From: Oscillospiraceae bacterium
Lineage (GTDB): Bacteria > Bacillota > Clostridia > UMGS1810
Reading direction: 5' to 3'
Assembly (NCBI GenBank): GCA_015068975.1
Contig: SVJM01000005.1
Location: 22,450 to 86,449, forward strand
Length of the DNA: 64,000 nucleotides
In this document: one piece after another, positions 42,007 through 51,359 of the stretch
How the letters are laid out: the number at the start of each line of letters is the position of its first letter
How positions within the stretch are numbered: the first letter of the stretch is position 1
Translations under genes and position numbers: made by a program
Notes under the pieces: generated by a model
Databases searched by the model: none
Told to the model about the DNA's origin: nothing
Seen by the model: only the letters and a program-made list of their open reading frames with translations

Positions 42007-42098
42007 AAACAACACCTTTGCGATCCGGAGCATTTTTACAATCAAATAAGAAAATAATAAACAAAACAACACCTTTGCGATCCGGAGCATTTTTACAT
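42007..42098 (+). repeat. Two tandem partial copies of the structured repeat (3' end only)
   Basis: AACACCTTTG followed by CGATCCGGAGCATTTTTAC occurs at 42011-42039 and again at 42068-42096, a 57-base period. Each retains part of the right arm of the outer stem (CCTTTGC) and the tail, but no left arm (GCAAAGG) was found upstream, so they look like 3' remnants. They lie between the convergent AEC and EAL genes. Confidence 0.65.
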
Positions 42099-42101
42099 TT
42101 C

Positions 42102-44204
42102 TTACGCTTCTTTGATGTTACTCATGATCCTATGATATCCTTCTATCACAACTGCATTATCACTTTTGTTGGTCACTTTGCCATTGCTTCGTACAATCAC
42201 TTCTCCCAGAGTAGGATGCTCCCAAGGATACTCAAGCTGTACCACCTTGTCAAGTGTTGTCATAAGGTCGAAGTTTTCGTCCACATATTTCACATGGTCG
42301 CTTTTTATCCTGCTATGCCAGAATTCATAGTATTTATCAGGAGTGAGTTTTTCCTCCAGACCCATAATCCTTTCCATTGTTTCATCAAAAAACAACTCTA
42401 TATTCTGATTGTTATTAGTTTTGTGCATTACCCACAAGCCCATATTGGTATCTCTTAAGATATCCTTGTGATTAAACTGAACTTTATTCGACTTGTTTCT
42501 TGCAAGAGTGAGACCTTTTATAAATGATTGCTTGTTTAAGTAATCAACTGAGGTCGGATCAAAATATTTGCAAGTGAATTCATCCGGTGTTAATGGCTTA
42601 TCAAAGAGATAACCCTGCAGAAGATGAGGAGAATACATTTCCAAAACAGAAATCTCCTTTGTGGTTTCTACTCCTTCGCAGCACACTCTCATAGCATTTT
42701 GCTTTGCAAATTCTATTGCCTGAGAAATAACACCGCAGTTTTGTAAGGACTTGTCAATATCTTTTACAAACATTCTGTCGATTTTTATCTCATCAACATT
42801 CATTTGATTAAGATATCCTAAGTTTGAATACCCGGTACCAAAATCATCAATGGCAATCTGTATTCCCTTTGCTTTTAATTGATGTATGATCGAAAGAACC
42901 AATTCCATTTCGTGTATGGGGATTGATTCAGTGATTTCTATTGTAAGACATTCTCCGGCTACCCCTGCTTCATTAAGTGCACAAACGATATCATCAACTA
43001 CCGACTCATCTCTCAATTGCACCATTGAGAAGTTTACACTTATGTGCATATTCGGTATGGATTTCTGCCAGATTTTGCATTGGTTGAGGGCAGTTTTTAA
43101 TACCCACATTCCCACCGGTATGATCAGCTTAGAGCTTTCAAGAACAGGTATAAATTCATCAGGAAAAATCTTTTTGCCTGATTTGGATGTGTATCTTAAT
43201 AGTGCTTCTGCTCCATAGAGAGAGTATATATTTGACAGGAGCTGAGGCTGATACAACAGACTAAATCCTGAGCAGTTTTCAGAAACGCTCTTTTGCAGTT
43301 CATCCAGTAGCGATGCAGAAGACATTACCTTCTGAAATTCCTCTTCTTCAAAAAACAGCAGACTGTTTCTGCCATAGTCCTTTGTTTTGTTTACAATAAG
43401 CTTAAGCGAATCATAGAGCGAATTTTCGTCAGAAAAGAATTCCTTGCTAAGTGGAACTACACCTGCGGAAATGGTACACTTATCCTTTACCGCATCTCTT
43501 ATTGAGGCGTATATTTCTGTCACTTCATCTTTTGTTTTCGCATCTATAATGATTGTAAAATAGCTTCTTTCATTGTGATAGACAGCGTTTACTTTGGGAA
43601 GCTCTTCGATAAATGTGGCAATTGTTTTTAGAAGGGCGTTTCCATAGTTTCTGCCATGGTTAAGGTTTATAGCAGATAATTCATCAATGTTAAGCATCAT
43701 AAGATATCCTGCTATATCGCCCTTGTACATCTCTTTTAAGTCAGCCATAAGTCTGAATTGGTTGAACAATCCTGTAAGAGGATTGAACATGTGCGAAAGC
43801 TCCTGATGAGACATTCTTCCTGTCACATAGAGCTTGTTATCAATTTTCAGAGCTATGCCCTTACAGCTTATCCACACAGGCTCATTATCCTTGTTCATAA
43901 GTCTGCATTCTGAATTGTATGTATCTGATTTCCCTGTTTTGACATCTTCCATAGACAATTTCAGCGAATCTCTGTCAAAAGGATGGACGATGTTTATCAG
44001 ATTATTAAGGGATATCCCTCTGTCTTTATCTATCTTCACATCAAAAATCTTATCAAAGTCACTGAAATACCATATCTTGTTTTCACATAAACTGCACACA
44101 AAAAGATGATCCTCTGTGGTTTTATTAAGTAACGCAAGGGTGCTTTTCAAAGAGGATAGGGATTCAATTTTGTCATACATCAGATTGTCTGCAAAGTATG
44201 CCAT
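42102..44204 (-). CDS. EAL-domain c-di-GMP phosphodiesterase with degenerate GGDEF and flanking PAS-like domains
   Basis: 700 residues, no membrane helices. An N-terminal PAS-like domain (~25-135) is followed by a GGDEF fold (~150-300) whose signature is replaced by NERSYF, so cyclase activity is unlikely. The EAL domain (~315-560) keeps the catalytic pieces YQPQL, GAEALLRY, ITESI, DDFGTGYSN and KIDRMFV. A second PAS-like segment ends the protein. It should hydrolyse c-di-GMP, with the dead GGDEF possibly binding GTP as a regulator. Start ATG 44204 eight bases after CGGAGA. Confidence 0.88.
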   Translation of the reverse strand: MAYFADNLMYDKIESLSSLKSTLALLNKTTEDHLFVCSLCENKIWYFSDFDKIFDVKIDKDRGISLNNLINIVHPFDRDSLKLSMEDVKTGKSDTYNSECRLMNKDNEPVWISCKGIALKIDNKLYVTGRMSHQELSHMFNPLTGLFNQFRLMADLKEMYKGDIAGYLMMLNIDELSAINLNHGRNYGNALLKTIATFIEELPKVNAVYHNERSYFTIIIDAKTKDEVTEIYASIRDAVKDKCTISAGVVPLSKEFFSDENSLYDSLKLIVNKTKDYGRNSLLFFEEEEFQKVMSSASLLDELQKSVSENCSGFSLLYQPQLLSNIYSLYGAEALLRYTSKSGKKIFPDEFIPVLESSKLIIPVGMWVLKTALNQCKIWQKSIPNMHISVNFSMVQLRDESVVDDIVCALNEAGVAGECLTIEITESIPIHEMELVLSIIHQLKAKGIQIAIDDFGTGYSNLGYLNQMNVDEIKIDRMFVKDIDKSLQNCGVISQAIEFAKQNAMRVCCEGVETTKEISVLEMYSPHLLQGYLFDKPLTPDEFTCKYFDPTSVDYLNKQSFIKGLTLARNKSNKVQFNHKDILRDTNMGLWVMHKTNNNQNIELFFDETMERIMGLEEKLTPDKYYEFWHSRIKSDHVKYVDENFDLMTTLDKVVQLEYPWEHPTLGEVIVRSNGKVTNKSDNAVVIEGYHRIMSNIKEA

Positions 44205-44348
44205 AGAAATTCTCCGTTTCTTATTATATAGACTATACACATAATCAATTATATTATAAAATGTAATTAATTGGAAATCAATTGACTTTATCCATAAAAA
44301 AGTGATAGCTTTTTTGGTCATATTGCATAATGTGATAACAGGGGAGAT

Positions 44349-44960
44349 TTATTTCTTTTTTATATCCTCAAGCAGGTTGATAATCTCTGACACAGCTATG
44401 AGAAGTGTACCATTTATCAATGTTGTCATCCATACAAGAGCGGCTACACCCCACGAAAAATTATAGGACAGAGCATCGCCTAGTGCTATACCTGATATAA
44501 AGCCTATTATGTAAACAATAACAGCACAAAATGCGAGAACAGAGGATACTTTGTTTTTCTTAATCAGTGTGAAGTGAGAAGAATACTTTTTGATTTCTTC
44601 ATACTCTTCATCCGTTACTTCCACAGGAATCTTTTTGAAATATTTGGTCATAGATGCATTCTGATCCCATTCAGAAAAAGCATATTCAGCACTTGATTCA
44701 CACTGAATACTGTCTACTGTCACGTCTATCTTTTCATCATTTTTTGCAAGCTTGATTTTGTCTCCCGGTTTGATATCCTTGTTTACTACAGGAAATTTCA
44801 CTGCCTTGTTTTCATCATTTGTATGTCCGTAACCGATTATAGGAGCATACTCCTTTTCATAGAGTCCCAGATTGAGTAATGTTTCAGTTTTACTTTTTTC
44901 GTTTTTGATTTTTTCCTGAGCTTTTTTTGATTCCAGAAATTCTTTTACTTTATCATTCAT
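44349..44960 (-). CDS. Uncharacterised membrane protein
   Basis: 203 residues of no family I recognise. The first ~140 residues are soluble and charged (a helical start, then a strand-rich part with KPGDKIKLAKNDEKIDVTVD). Two hydrophobic helices follow (~143-165 and ~172-195), and it ends EDIKKK. No signal peptide. A strong AAGGAGGAG site precedes ATG 44960. It stands alone on the minus strand between the EAL gene and a lipoprotein gene. Confidence 0.6.
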   Translation of the reverse strand: MNDKVKEFLESKKAQEKIKNEKSKTETLLNLGLYEKEYAPIIGYGHTNDENKAVKFPVVNKDIKPGDKIKLAKNDEKIDVTVDSIQCESSAEYAFSEWDQNASMTKYFKKIPVEVTDEEYEEIKKYSSHFTLIKKNKVSSVLAFCAVIVYIIGFISGIALGDALSYNFSWGVAALVWMTTLINGTLLIAVSEIINLLEDIKKK

Positions 44961-45060
44961 TACGGTCTCCTCCTTAGTATTCTTTGTAAGTATTGTAACA
45001 TTATTTTTTTATAATGTCTATATTGAAAAAATGCTTTTAAAGAGAAAAATCAATAAAAGA

Positions 45061-45090
45061 AAGACCAAGCATATAAAAGTGCTTGGTCTT
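45061..45090 (-). terminator. Terminator after the lipoprotein gene
   Basis: AAGACCAAGCA (45061-45071) with TGCTTGGTCTT (45080-45090), 11 perfect pairs; the A-rich left flank gives the T run on the minus strand. Confidence 0.85.
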
Positions 45091-45103
45091 GATTAACGAA
45101 TAA

Positions 45104-45598
45104 TTAATCTATAAGCTCCAAATCATATTTCTCTACTAATTTTGAGATCTCTCTCTTATAGTCTAGGGCATAATTATTTGCTTCATTCAGCCTTTCGTTA
45201 GCATCTGAAACTAAAGCATAATCCTGGTTTTCAATGGCAGAGATCATGAGGGTGATGGCATTTAGTTGTTTTGAAGCATAATTAATATAAATTCTATGTA
45301 CTTCCATTATTTCTTCATCTGTTATTTGCTTGGAAAGTTCCAATGCTGTATCGGATAATTGACGAGCCAAAATAACAGTTTTTTCTGAAAGTTCAGTATA
45401 TGTTGTTATATCATCTACATAGTTTTCACCAGTTACGCTTTTATAACTCTTATTAAAATCATCTTCCGTTCTTTCAAGATTGTATTTAGTAATATTATTT
45501 GAATATTCTATAAGTTCGTCTTGTTTTTTGCTATTACCACATCCGGTCAAACAAAAAGAAAGAACAGTTATTACAAGTAAAAATAAAAACTTTTTCAT
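45104..45598 (-). CDS. Small helical lipoprotein of unknown function
   Basis: 164 residues with a lipoprotein signal (LTGC, Cys20) and a wholly helical mature part with regularly spaced hydrophobic positions (YTELSEKTVILARQLSDTAL, QLNAITLMISAIENQDYALV). This suggests a four-helix bundle on the outer membrane face. No known motif. GGAGG precedes ATG, and the gene has its own terminator. Confidence 0.65.
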   Translation of the reverse strand: MKKFLFLLVITVLSFCLTGCGNSKKQDELIEYSNNITKYNLERTEDDFNKSYKSVTGENYVDDITTYTELSEKTVILARQLSDTALELSKQITDEEIMEVHRIYINYASKQLNAITLMISAIENQDYALVSDANERLNEANNYALDYKREISKLVEKYDLELID

Positions 45599-45703
45599 AT
45601 TATTTCCTCCAAAATATTTTTTTCGTTTATTATATCATAAACGATACTAAAAGTCTATGCAATTTGAGGACGGGGCAGTTTTTGTAATATTTTGCACAAA
45701 AAA

Positions 45704-45727
45704 CAGCACCCACATAAGTGAGTGCTG
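45704..45727 (-). terminator. Terminator of rplM-rpsI
   Basis: Read on the minus strand: CAGCACTCAC pairs with GTGGGTGCTG (one G-T), then TTTTTT. Confidence 0.85.
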
Positions 45728-45746
45728 AAATTTTTGAAATAAGAAA

Positions 45747-46139
45747 TTATCTCTTACTAAACTGTGGAGCACGACGAGCAGCTTTGAGACCGTATTTCTT
45801 TCTTTCTTTCATTCTTGGGTCTCTTGTGAGGAAGCCAGCTTCCTTAAGTGCAGGTCTGTTTTCTGCATCTACTGTAAGAAGTGCTCTTGCGATACCGTGA
45901 CGGATAGCACCGGCCTGACCTGTGAATCCACCGCCCTGTACCTTACAGATTACATCAAATTTACCAAGGTTGTCTGTAGCAACCAATGGCTGTCTTACGA
46001 TAACCTTAAGTGTTTCAAGACCAAAGTAATCGTCGATATTTCTTGAGTTTATTGTGATAGCACCTGTGCCTGGAACCAATCTAACTCTTGCGATTGATTT
46101 CTTTCTTCTGCCTGTGCCGTAAAACTGTGCGTTAGCCAT
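45747..46139 (-). CDS. rpsI: 30S ribosomal protein S9
   Basis: Small-subunit protein whose C-terminal tail reaches the P-site t[22 protein letters not shown] at the N terminus, [19 protein letters not shown] in the middle and the invariant end QFSKR are diagnostic. 130 residues. Follows rplM by 16 bases, the universal L13-S9 pair. Confidence 0.97.
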   Translation of the reverse strand: MANAQFYGTGRRKKSIARVRLVPGTGAITINSRNIDDYFGLETLKVIVRQPLVATDNLGKFDVICKVQGGGFTGQAGAIRHGIARALLTVDAENRPALKEAGFLTRDPRMKERKKYGLKAARRAPQFSKR

Positions 46140-46155
46140 TATTCATTCTCCTCCC

Positions 46156-46593
46156 TTATTTGATTTCGCCTGTATACATTTCAGGCTTCTGTGCTTCGTG
46201 CTTGTGCTCTGCGCCCTTGTATACTCTGAGACGTGTAAGAGAGTTAGCACCGATAGTGTTGTGTGGGAGCATACCCTTGATAGCAAGTGTCATAGCTTTT
46301 TCAGGCTTTTCTGCCATCAATTTTCTGTACTGGATTTCCTTAAGACCACCAACATAACCTGTGTGGTATCTGTAATACTTCTGATCAAGCTTCTTACCTG
46401 TAAGAACAGCTTTTTCAGCGTTGATGATGATTACGAAATCTCCGCAATCAACGTGTGGTGTGAATGTAGGTTTGATTTTACCTCTGAGAATAGAAGCAGC
46501 AGCACTTGCAACTCTACCGAGTGGCTTGTCTGTAGCATCTATAATGTACCATTTTCTTTCAAGCTCATTAGGCTTTGCCATAAATGTACTCAT
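46156..46593 (-). CDS. rplM: 50S ribosomal protein L13
   Basis: Early-assembling large-subunit protein. [20 protein letters not shown], the [15 protein letters not shown] segment and [10 protein letters not shown] are characteristic. 145 residues. GGAGGT precedes ATG. Its leader carries a hairpin consistent with L13 autoregulation. Confidence 0.97.
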   Translation of the reverse strand: MSTFMAKPNELERKWYIIDATDKPLGRVASAAASILRGKIKPTFTPHVDCGDFVIIINAEKAVLTGKKLDQKYYRYHTGYVGGLKEIQYRKLMAEKPEKAMTLAIKGMLPHNTIGANSLTRLRVYKGAEHKHEAQKPEMYTGEIK

Positions 46594-46655
46594 TTGATTT
46601 ACCTCCGTATTTTATTTATTGGATACTGGGCATTTTCTGCCCTTTTTCTTAAGCC
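46594..46655 (-). promoter_or_regulatory. Candidate L13 mRNA leader
   Basis: The ~60-base leader contains GGGCA-GAAAA-TGCCC (46642-46628 on the minus strand) upstream of the ribosome site. Its position and size fit the L13 leader family (Rfam L13_leader), through which ribosomal protein L13 represses its own operon; the assignment was not tested. Confidence 0.5.
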
Positions 46656-46661
46656 TTATGT

Positions 46662-46690
46662 ATTGTAATACAAAAAGTTTTCTTTGTCAA
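46662..46690 (-). promoter_or_regulatory. Promoter of rplM-rpsI
   Basis: Minus-strand consensus TTGACA (46690-46685), 17-base spacer, TACAAT (46667-46662). Confidence 0.85.
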
Positions 46691-46799
46691 TACCTTTTTT
46701 AAAGATTTTTAATTTATTATTTTCAAACTCTTTTATTCTTTGTTTTTCTCCCAAAAGCTCTTATTTTCTCGTTTGTCATTTTTATTTTTGTTTTTTGCA

Positions 46800-46828
46800 T
46801 TGACAATATGGCGCTATTTTCTTATAAT
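46800..46828 (+). promoter_or_regulatory. Promoter of the 46865 operon
   Basis: Consensus TTGACA (46800-46805), 17-base spacer, TATAAT (46823-46828), divergent from the rplM promoter. Confidence 0.85.
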
Positions 46829-46864
46829 ATGTAATATATTATATATTAAGGAAGTGCATATAAT

Positions 46865-47380
46865 TTGAAGAAACATTTTCAGGCGGCATCAAGGGTTTTG
46901 GGGATGCATATTATTTTTGCAATAGCCTCATTTTTGTTTTCCAAATCATTTCATTGGGCTCTTGCCAATGATCAATATGAGCTTATTACTTCAAGATTGG
47001 TTATATATTCACTTATAACTACCTTTTTTTATCTCGCAGCAGTTCACTCTATTATGTGGGATGTGGGAAAAAAGGATAACAATGAAGGGGAAAAGCCATA
47101 CATTATGAAGGGACTTGTTATAGGACTTATAGTAAGTATACCTGCAATTGTGCTTTTTATTCTTTCTTTGTTTATACCCGGTGGGGTGATTGCGGCACTG
47201 TACAGATTCTATCAGTTTACCTTCTGGGGATTTATGGCGATAGGCAACGGAAGTGCTCTGGCTTGCCTGTGTGTGATGTTTATTGAGCTTGTATGGTGTA
47301 CCATCACATATATTCTGGGACTTAAAAAGATTGATGTAGTCGCTATTATCAAGGATAAGGTAATATATAAACAAAAATAG
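46865..47380 (+). CDS. Uncharacterised four-helix membrane protein
   Basis: 171 residues with about four membrane helices (~12-28, 45-65, 83-107, 120-150) and a basic C terminus. No signature recognised. TTG start seven bases after AAGGAAGTG. It is the first gene after a consensus promoter and lies upstream of the cell-wall amidase, so an envelope role is plausible but unproven. Confidence 0.6.
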   Translation: MKKHFQAASRVLGMHIIFAIASFLFSKSFHWALANDQYELITSRLVIYSLITTFFYLAAVHSIMWDVGKKDNNEGEKPYIMKGLVIGLIVSIPAIVLFILSLFIPGGVIAALYRFYQFTFWGFMAIGNGSALACLCVMFIELVWCTITYILGLKKIDVVAIIKDKVIYKQK

Positions 47381-47440
47381 TTACTGACAAAACATAATAC
47401 GCTTCTGTTTAACATAAAGTTAAATGAGGTGTATTGTGAT

Positions 47441-48151
47441 ATGATAGTGATTTTTCAAAAAAAGAAGCTTATGAGCTTTTTTGCTGTTATTCTTTCGGTT
47501 GTATCCATCATAAGTATAAAGGAATCATATTCATCTGTCAGTGTATCTGCCACTCCTTCTTACGAAAAGGTGATAGTGATAGACGCAGGTCACGGAAGCC
47601 CTGATGGTGGTGCGGTAGGTACAACGGGCACTGTGGAGAAGGATATCAATCTGAAAATTGCGTCCAAGCTTCAATCCATATTGGAAAGAAGCGGAGCAAA
47701 GGTAATCGTCACAAGAAGCGATGACAATTCTATCGGTGATGGTAACAATAAGTCCATTCGTGACATCAAAAGATCTGATATGAAAATGAGACGGGATTTC
47801 AGAGAAGAATATGGTGCAGATATGTTTGTAAGCATACATATGAATAAATTTGACAGTGACAAGCCCCATGGAGCGCAGGTGTTTTACGGAGCTTCTCCTC
47901 AGGAGTCGGCAGTTCTTGGGGAATGTATACAAACTGAGCTTAAGGCAATTTGTGATCCGGATAATAATCGTCTTGCAAAGAAGGCTGACAAAAGCATATA
48001 TATATTAAAGGACAGTACAATCCCTGCTGTAATAGTAGAGTGTGGATTTCTTTCGAACAAAGAAGAAGAGAAGAAACTTAATACTGATGAATATCAGTCA
48101 AGAATCGCCTGGGGTATATACTCAGGTATACAAAAGTATTATGAACAATAA
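47441..48151 (+). CDS. N-acetylmuramoyl-L-alanine amidase, CwlD-like
   Basis: Zinc amidase (Amidase_3) cleaving the lactyl-L-alanine bond of peptidoglycan. An N-terminal signal/anchor helix (~12-32), then VIVIDAGHGSPDGGAVG (first His), a conserved Glu in TVEKDINLKIA, FVSIHMNKFD (second His) and VIVECGFLSNKEEE (catalytic Glu). 236 residues matches CwlD, which acts in spore cortex muramic-lactam formation. Start ATG 47441 nine bases after GAGGTG. Its 3' end is 13 bases from htpG. Confidence 0.87.
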   Translation: MIVIFQKKKLMSFFAVILSVVSIISIKESYSSVSVSATPSYEKVIVIDAGHGSPDGGAVGTTGTVEKDINLKIASKLQSILERSGAKVIVTRSDDNSIGDGNNKSIRDIKRSDMKMRRDFREEYGADMFVSIHMNKFDSDKPHGAQVFYGASPQESAVLGECIQTELKAICDPDNNRLAKKADKSIYILKDSTIPAVIVECGFLSNKEEEKKLNTDEYQSRIAWGIYSGIQKYYEQ

Positions 48152-48164
48152 AGGAGCAGACAAA

Positions 48165-49970
48165 ATGAACAAAGGGCAGATTTCAGTACATACCGAAAAT
48201 TTATTACCTATAATAAAGAAATGGCTTTATTCGGACAAGGATATATTTTTAAGAGAACTGGTATCCAATGCACAGGATGCTATCACCAAGTACAAAAAGC
48301 TTGTATCTCTTGGTGAGGCGAAATCTGATGATGAGTTTAAGATAGAGGTATTTGTAAATAAATCACAGAAGACTCTTAAGATTATAGATAATGGTATCGG
48401 GATGACAGAAGAGGAAGTGGAAAAATACATTACTCAGGTGGCATTTTCCGGTGCAGAAGACTTCGCAGAAAAGTATGAAAAGGCAAAGGACGAAGAGGGT
48501 ACAATAATCGGTCACTTTGGTCTTGGATTTTATTCAGCCTTTATGGTGTCTGACTCTGTGGAGATAGAAACTCTTTCATATAAGGACAATGCAGAGAGTG
48601 TACACTGGCAGAGCGACGGTGGCACAGAATATGAAATCGGAGAAGGAAAAAGACAAACAAGAGGTACAGAAATCACACTTCATATATCAGAAGACAGTGA
48701 AGAGTTTCTGGATGAGTGGGAGACACGAAGAATCCTTGAGAAGTACTGCGGATTCCTTCCTATAAATATTTATCTTACCGATGAAGAAAAAGAAAAGAAG
48801 GAAGATGAAGAAATAAAGCCCGTAAACGATACAAATCCATTGTGGCTCAAGAACCCTTCTGAATGTACAGAAGAAGAGTACAAGGACTTTTATCGCAAGG
48901 TGTTTATGGACTTTAATGAACCGCTGTTCTGGATTCATCTCAATGTGGATTATCCATTCAATCTTAAGGGAATCCTTTATTTCCCGAAGCTCAACCATGA
49001 ACTGCAGAGCATTGAAGGTCAAATCAAGCTGTATAACAATCAGGTGTTTATTGCAGATAATATCAAAGAAGTGATACCTGAGTATCTGATGCTTCTTAAG
49101 GGCGTGATAGATTGTCCTGATCTGCCACTGAATGTATCCAGAAGCTTTTTGCAGAATGACGGCTATATAGCTAAGGTCAGTGCTCATATTACAAAGAAGG
49201 TATCGGACAAGCTTAACGGACTTTTTAAGACCGAGAGAGAAAAATACGAAGGTTATTGGGAAGATATAAATCCTTTTGTGAAGTATGGATGCTTGAGAGA
49301 TGAGAAGTTTTATGACAGGATCAAAGACAGCCTGATATTCAAAAAGCTTGACGACAAATACATCACACTTAAGGATATCGAAGAATCAGAACAAAAAGAA
49401 ATATATTATGTGACTGATCAGGAAAAGCAGGCACAGTATATAGAGCTGCTTAAAGCAGAGGATATCGAACCGGTGCTTCTTACACAGGTTTTGGACAATC
49501 ACTTTGTAAGCCTTCTTGAATATAAAGTACAGGGAGTGAAGTTCAAACGAGTGGATTCATATATTTCCGATTCGCTCAAAGAAGAAGAAAAAATCGACGA
49601 AAAGCTTACTGAAAAAGTAAAAGCTTCATTTGAGGGTATCCTTGAAGACGGGGTTGTATTCAAGGTAGAGTCCCTTAAGTCAGATAAGATTCCTGCTTTG
49701 TTTGTACTTTCTGAAGAAGGCAGAAGAATGCAGGAGATGGCAAAGATGTTTGGCAACAATATGAATATGCCAAATCCTGAAGAAGCATTTGTTGTAAACA
49801 GTACATCGCCTGTAGTCAAAAAGGCTCTTGAACTTAAGGACAAAGAGGTTCAGAAGATGGTATTAAGCCACATCTACGATATGGCAAAGCTGTCTTACAA
49901 AAACCTTACAGGCGAGGAAATGAATGCATTTCTTCAGAGAAGTACACAGATACTGGATAAGATAATGTAA
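48165..49970 (+). CDS. htpG: Chaperone HtpG (bacterial Hsp90)
   Basis: ATP-dependent dimeric chaperone. GHKL ATPase motifs FLRELVSNAQDAITKY, KIIDNGIGMTEEEV and GHFGLGFYSAFMVSDSVE; middle domain with FWIHLNVDYPFNLKGILYFP and LPLNVSRSFLQND; C-terminal dimerisation region present. 601 residues, slightly shorter than the E. coli protein. Start ATG 48165 after AAGGAG. Confidence 0.95.
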   Translation: MNKGQISVHTENLLPIIKKWLYSDKDIFLRELVSNAQDAITKYKKLVSLGEAKSDDEFKIEVFVNKSQKTLKIIDNGIGMTEEEVEKYITQVAFSGAEDFAEKYEKAKDEEGTIIGHFGLGFYSAFMVSDSVEIETLSYKDNAESVHWQSDGGTEYEIGEGKRQTRGTEITLHISEDSEEFLDEWETRRILEKYCGFLPINIYLTDEEKEKKEDEEIKPVNDTNPLWLKNPSECTEEEYKDFYRKVFMDFNEPLFWIHLNVDYPFNLKGILYFPKLNHELQSIEGQIKLYNNQVFIADNIKEVIPEYLMLLKGVIDCPDLPLNVSRSFLQNDGYIAKVSAHITKKVSDKLNGLFKTEREKYEGYWEDINPFVKYGCLRDEKFYDRIKDSLIFKKLDDKYITLKDIEESEQKEIYYVTDQEKQAQYIELLKAEDIEPVLLTQVLDNHFVSLLEYKVQGVKFKRVDSYISDSLKEEEKIDEKLTEKVKASFEGILEDGVVFKVESLKSDKIPALFVLSEEGRRMQEMAKMFGNNMNMPNPEEAFVVNSTSPVVKKALELKDKEVQKMVLSHIYDMAKLSYKNLTGEEMNAFLQRSTQILDKIM

Positions 49971-49999
49971 GCGAAATTAATTTTATGGGGGATTAAATT

Positions 50000-51202
50000 A
50001 TGAAAAAAATTATTTGCGCACTTATGATACTTGTTGTTATCATGACATGTATTGGTGCAGGTGCTTCAGGCGGAGTACAAAGCAGGGGGATCTATGTGGA
50101 TGTATATGTGGCAAAAGATCCTGCATTCACAGCAGAAACCATTACATTCAGCCTGTATAATTCAGATGCTGAAAAGATTGGTGAGCAGTCATTCTTCCTT
50201 GGGGCAGATGATACAAGATATGAGCTTTATTATGATGTTGATTTCGTTACAGGAGATAAATTCTTGCTTGAACTTACAATGGGCGGCGAGTCCTTTGTAG
50301 CAGGGAATGAAATAGTACCTGTTTATAATTACATTCCGGTAGAAACATACGCAATGCTTGACGGAGCAGGAAATGTAATTATCGGAAACACCTTCAGCGT
50401 TACTCTTAATCCAAACAGTACAAAAATGGATGTGTATATCAATGGAGAACGCAATCAGAATCAGTATGATGTGAAGAATGTGACGGGTGTGGTTTTTTGT
50501 GAAATGCACAAACTGGTTGAATATCTCCATCTTGACAAGGATTGTATAAGTGTATCAGGCGATGTTGTTACGATTAAATCAAAAGATAAGTCTGCTACAA
50601 TTACAGTAGGGGACAACAGAGTATTATACAGCGATGGAAGTGAAGAAATCGTAGGCGCATGGAGCTGGTATGCAAAGGGTAAGACATACCTACCTGTAGC
50701 ACCTTTTGCAAAATACTTTGCTGACAAATACAGAGAAATAAAGTCAGACTATGCTTTTGATATAGAGATCAATCCTGCTATCAGTATACTGGCAGAAAAA
50801 TTTGTAATCCGAAATGGTATAGACAGTAAGACAAATTATCTTATCTGGATATCAAAGAAGGATTTCAGATTGCACCTTTTCAAAGGTTCAAAGGGTAACT
50901 GGAAGCTTGAAAAATCCTTCCCTTGTACTATAGGTGCTCCTTCAACACCTACAATCACAGGTCAGTATGATTATATAGAGAAGCTTTCAAGATGGACATA
51001 TCCTAAGTATTATGTGGGTCCTGTTATGAGATTCCACAACGGATATGCAATACACACAGTTCTTCTTAAGTATGACGGAACAGAATATGACGGCAGAGTA
51101 GGACATCAGCTTTCACTGGGATGTATCAGAGTGAAGAAGGATGCTATGGAGTATCTTGTAGAGACAGTGCCTATGAAGACAAAAATATATATTACAGAAT
51201 AA
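50000..51202 (+). CDS. Secreted L,D-transpeptidase (YkuD)
   Basis: Forms 3-3 peptidoglycan cross-links or attaches proteins to the wall. Signal peptide (~1-22), then ~230 residues containing a copper-amine-oxidase-N-like segment (KTYLPVAPFAKYF), and a C-terminal YkuD domain (~275-400) with IWISKKDFRLHLFKGSKGNW and the active site GHQLSLGCIRV (His and Cys). 400 residues. Follows htpG by 29 bases and ends with a strong terminator. Confidence 0.88.
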   Translation: MKKIICALMILVVIMTCIGAGASGGVQSRGIYVDVYVAKDPAFTAETITFSLYNSDAEKIGEQSFFLGADDTRYELYYDVDFVTGDKFLLELTMGGESFVAGNEIVPVYNYIPVETYAMLDGAGNVIIGNTFSVTLNPNSTKMDVYINGERNQNQYDVKNVTGVVFCEMHKLVEYLHLDKDCISVSGDVVTIKSKDKSATITVGDNRVLYSDGSEEIVGAWSWYAKGKTYLPVAPFAKYFADKYREIKSDYAFDIEINPAISILAEKFVIRNGIDSKTNYLIWISKKDFRLHLFKGSKGNWKLEKSFPCTIGAPSTPTITGQYDYIEKLSRWTYPKYYVGPVMRFHNGYAIHTVLLKYDGTEYDGRVGHQLSLGCIRVKKDAMEYLVETVPMKTKIYITE

Positions 51203-51224
51203 ATAATATATGAATAAGAGCAAA

Positions 51225-51253
51225 AGGGGATGAAAAGTATTTTTTCATCCCTT
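51225..51253 (+). terminator. Terminator after the L,D-transpeptidase
   Basis: GGGATGAAAA (51227-51236) with TTTTCATCCC (51242-51251), then TTCTTT. Confidence 0.85.
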
Positions 51254-51359
51254 CTTTACAGTTGAGTTACAAAGTACTATTATTATTGAATTTTATTTCA
51301 TACAGTGCTATATTGAGAAAAAAGTTGCAATAAATGCGACAAAAAAGGAGAAAATAACA

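Noticed and set aside
42018..42458. Plus-strand 146-codon frame starting in the repeat tails
   Set aside because: Antisense to the EAL gene C terminus, begins inside repeat DNA, and has no ribosome site.
45650..45680. Another repeat-family tail (GGACGGGGCAGTTTTTGTA)
   Set aside because: Resembles the tail consensus but has several mismatches and no recognisable stem; too weak to call.
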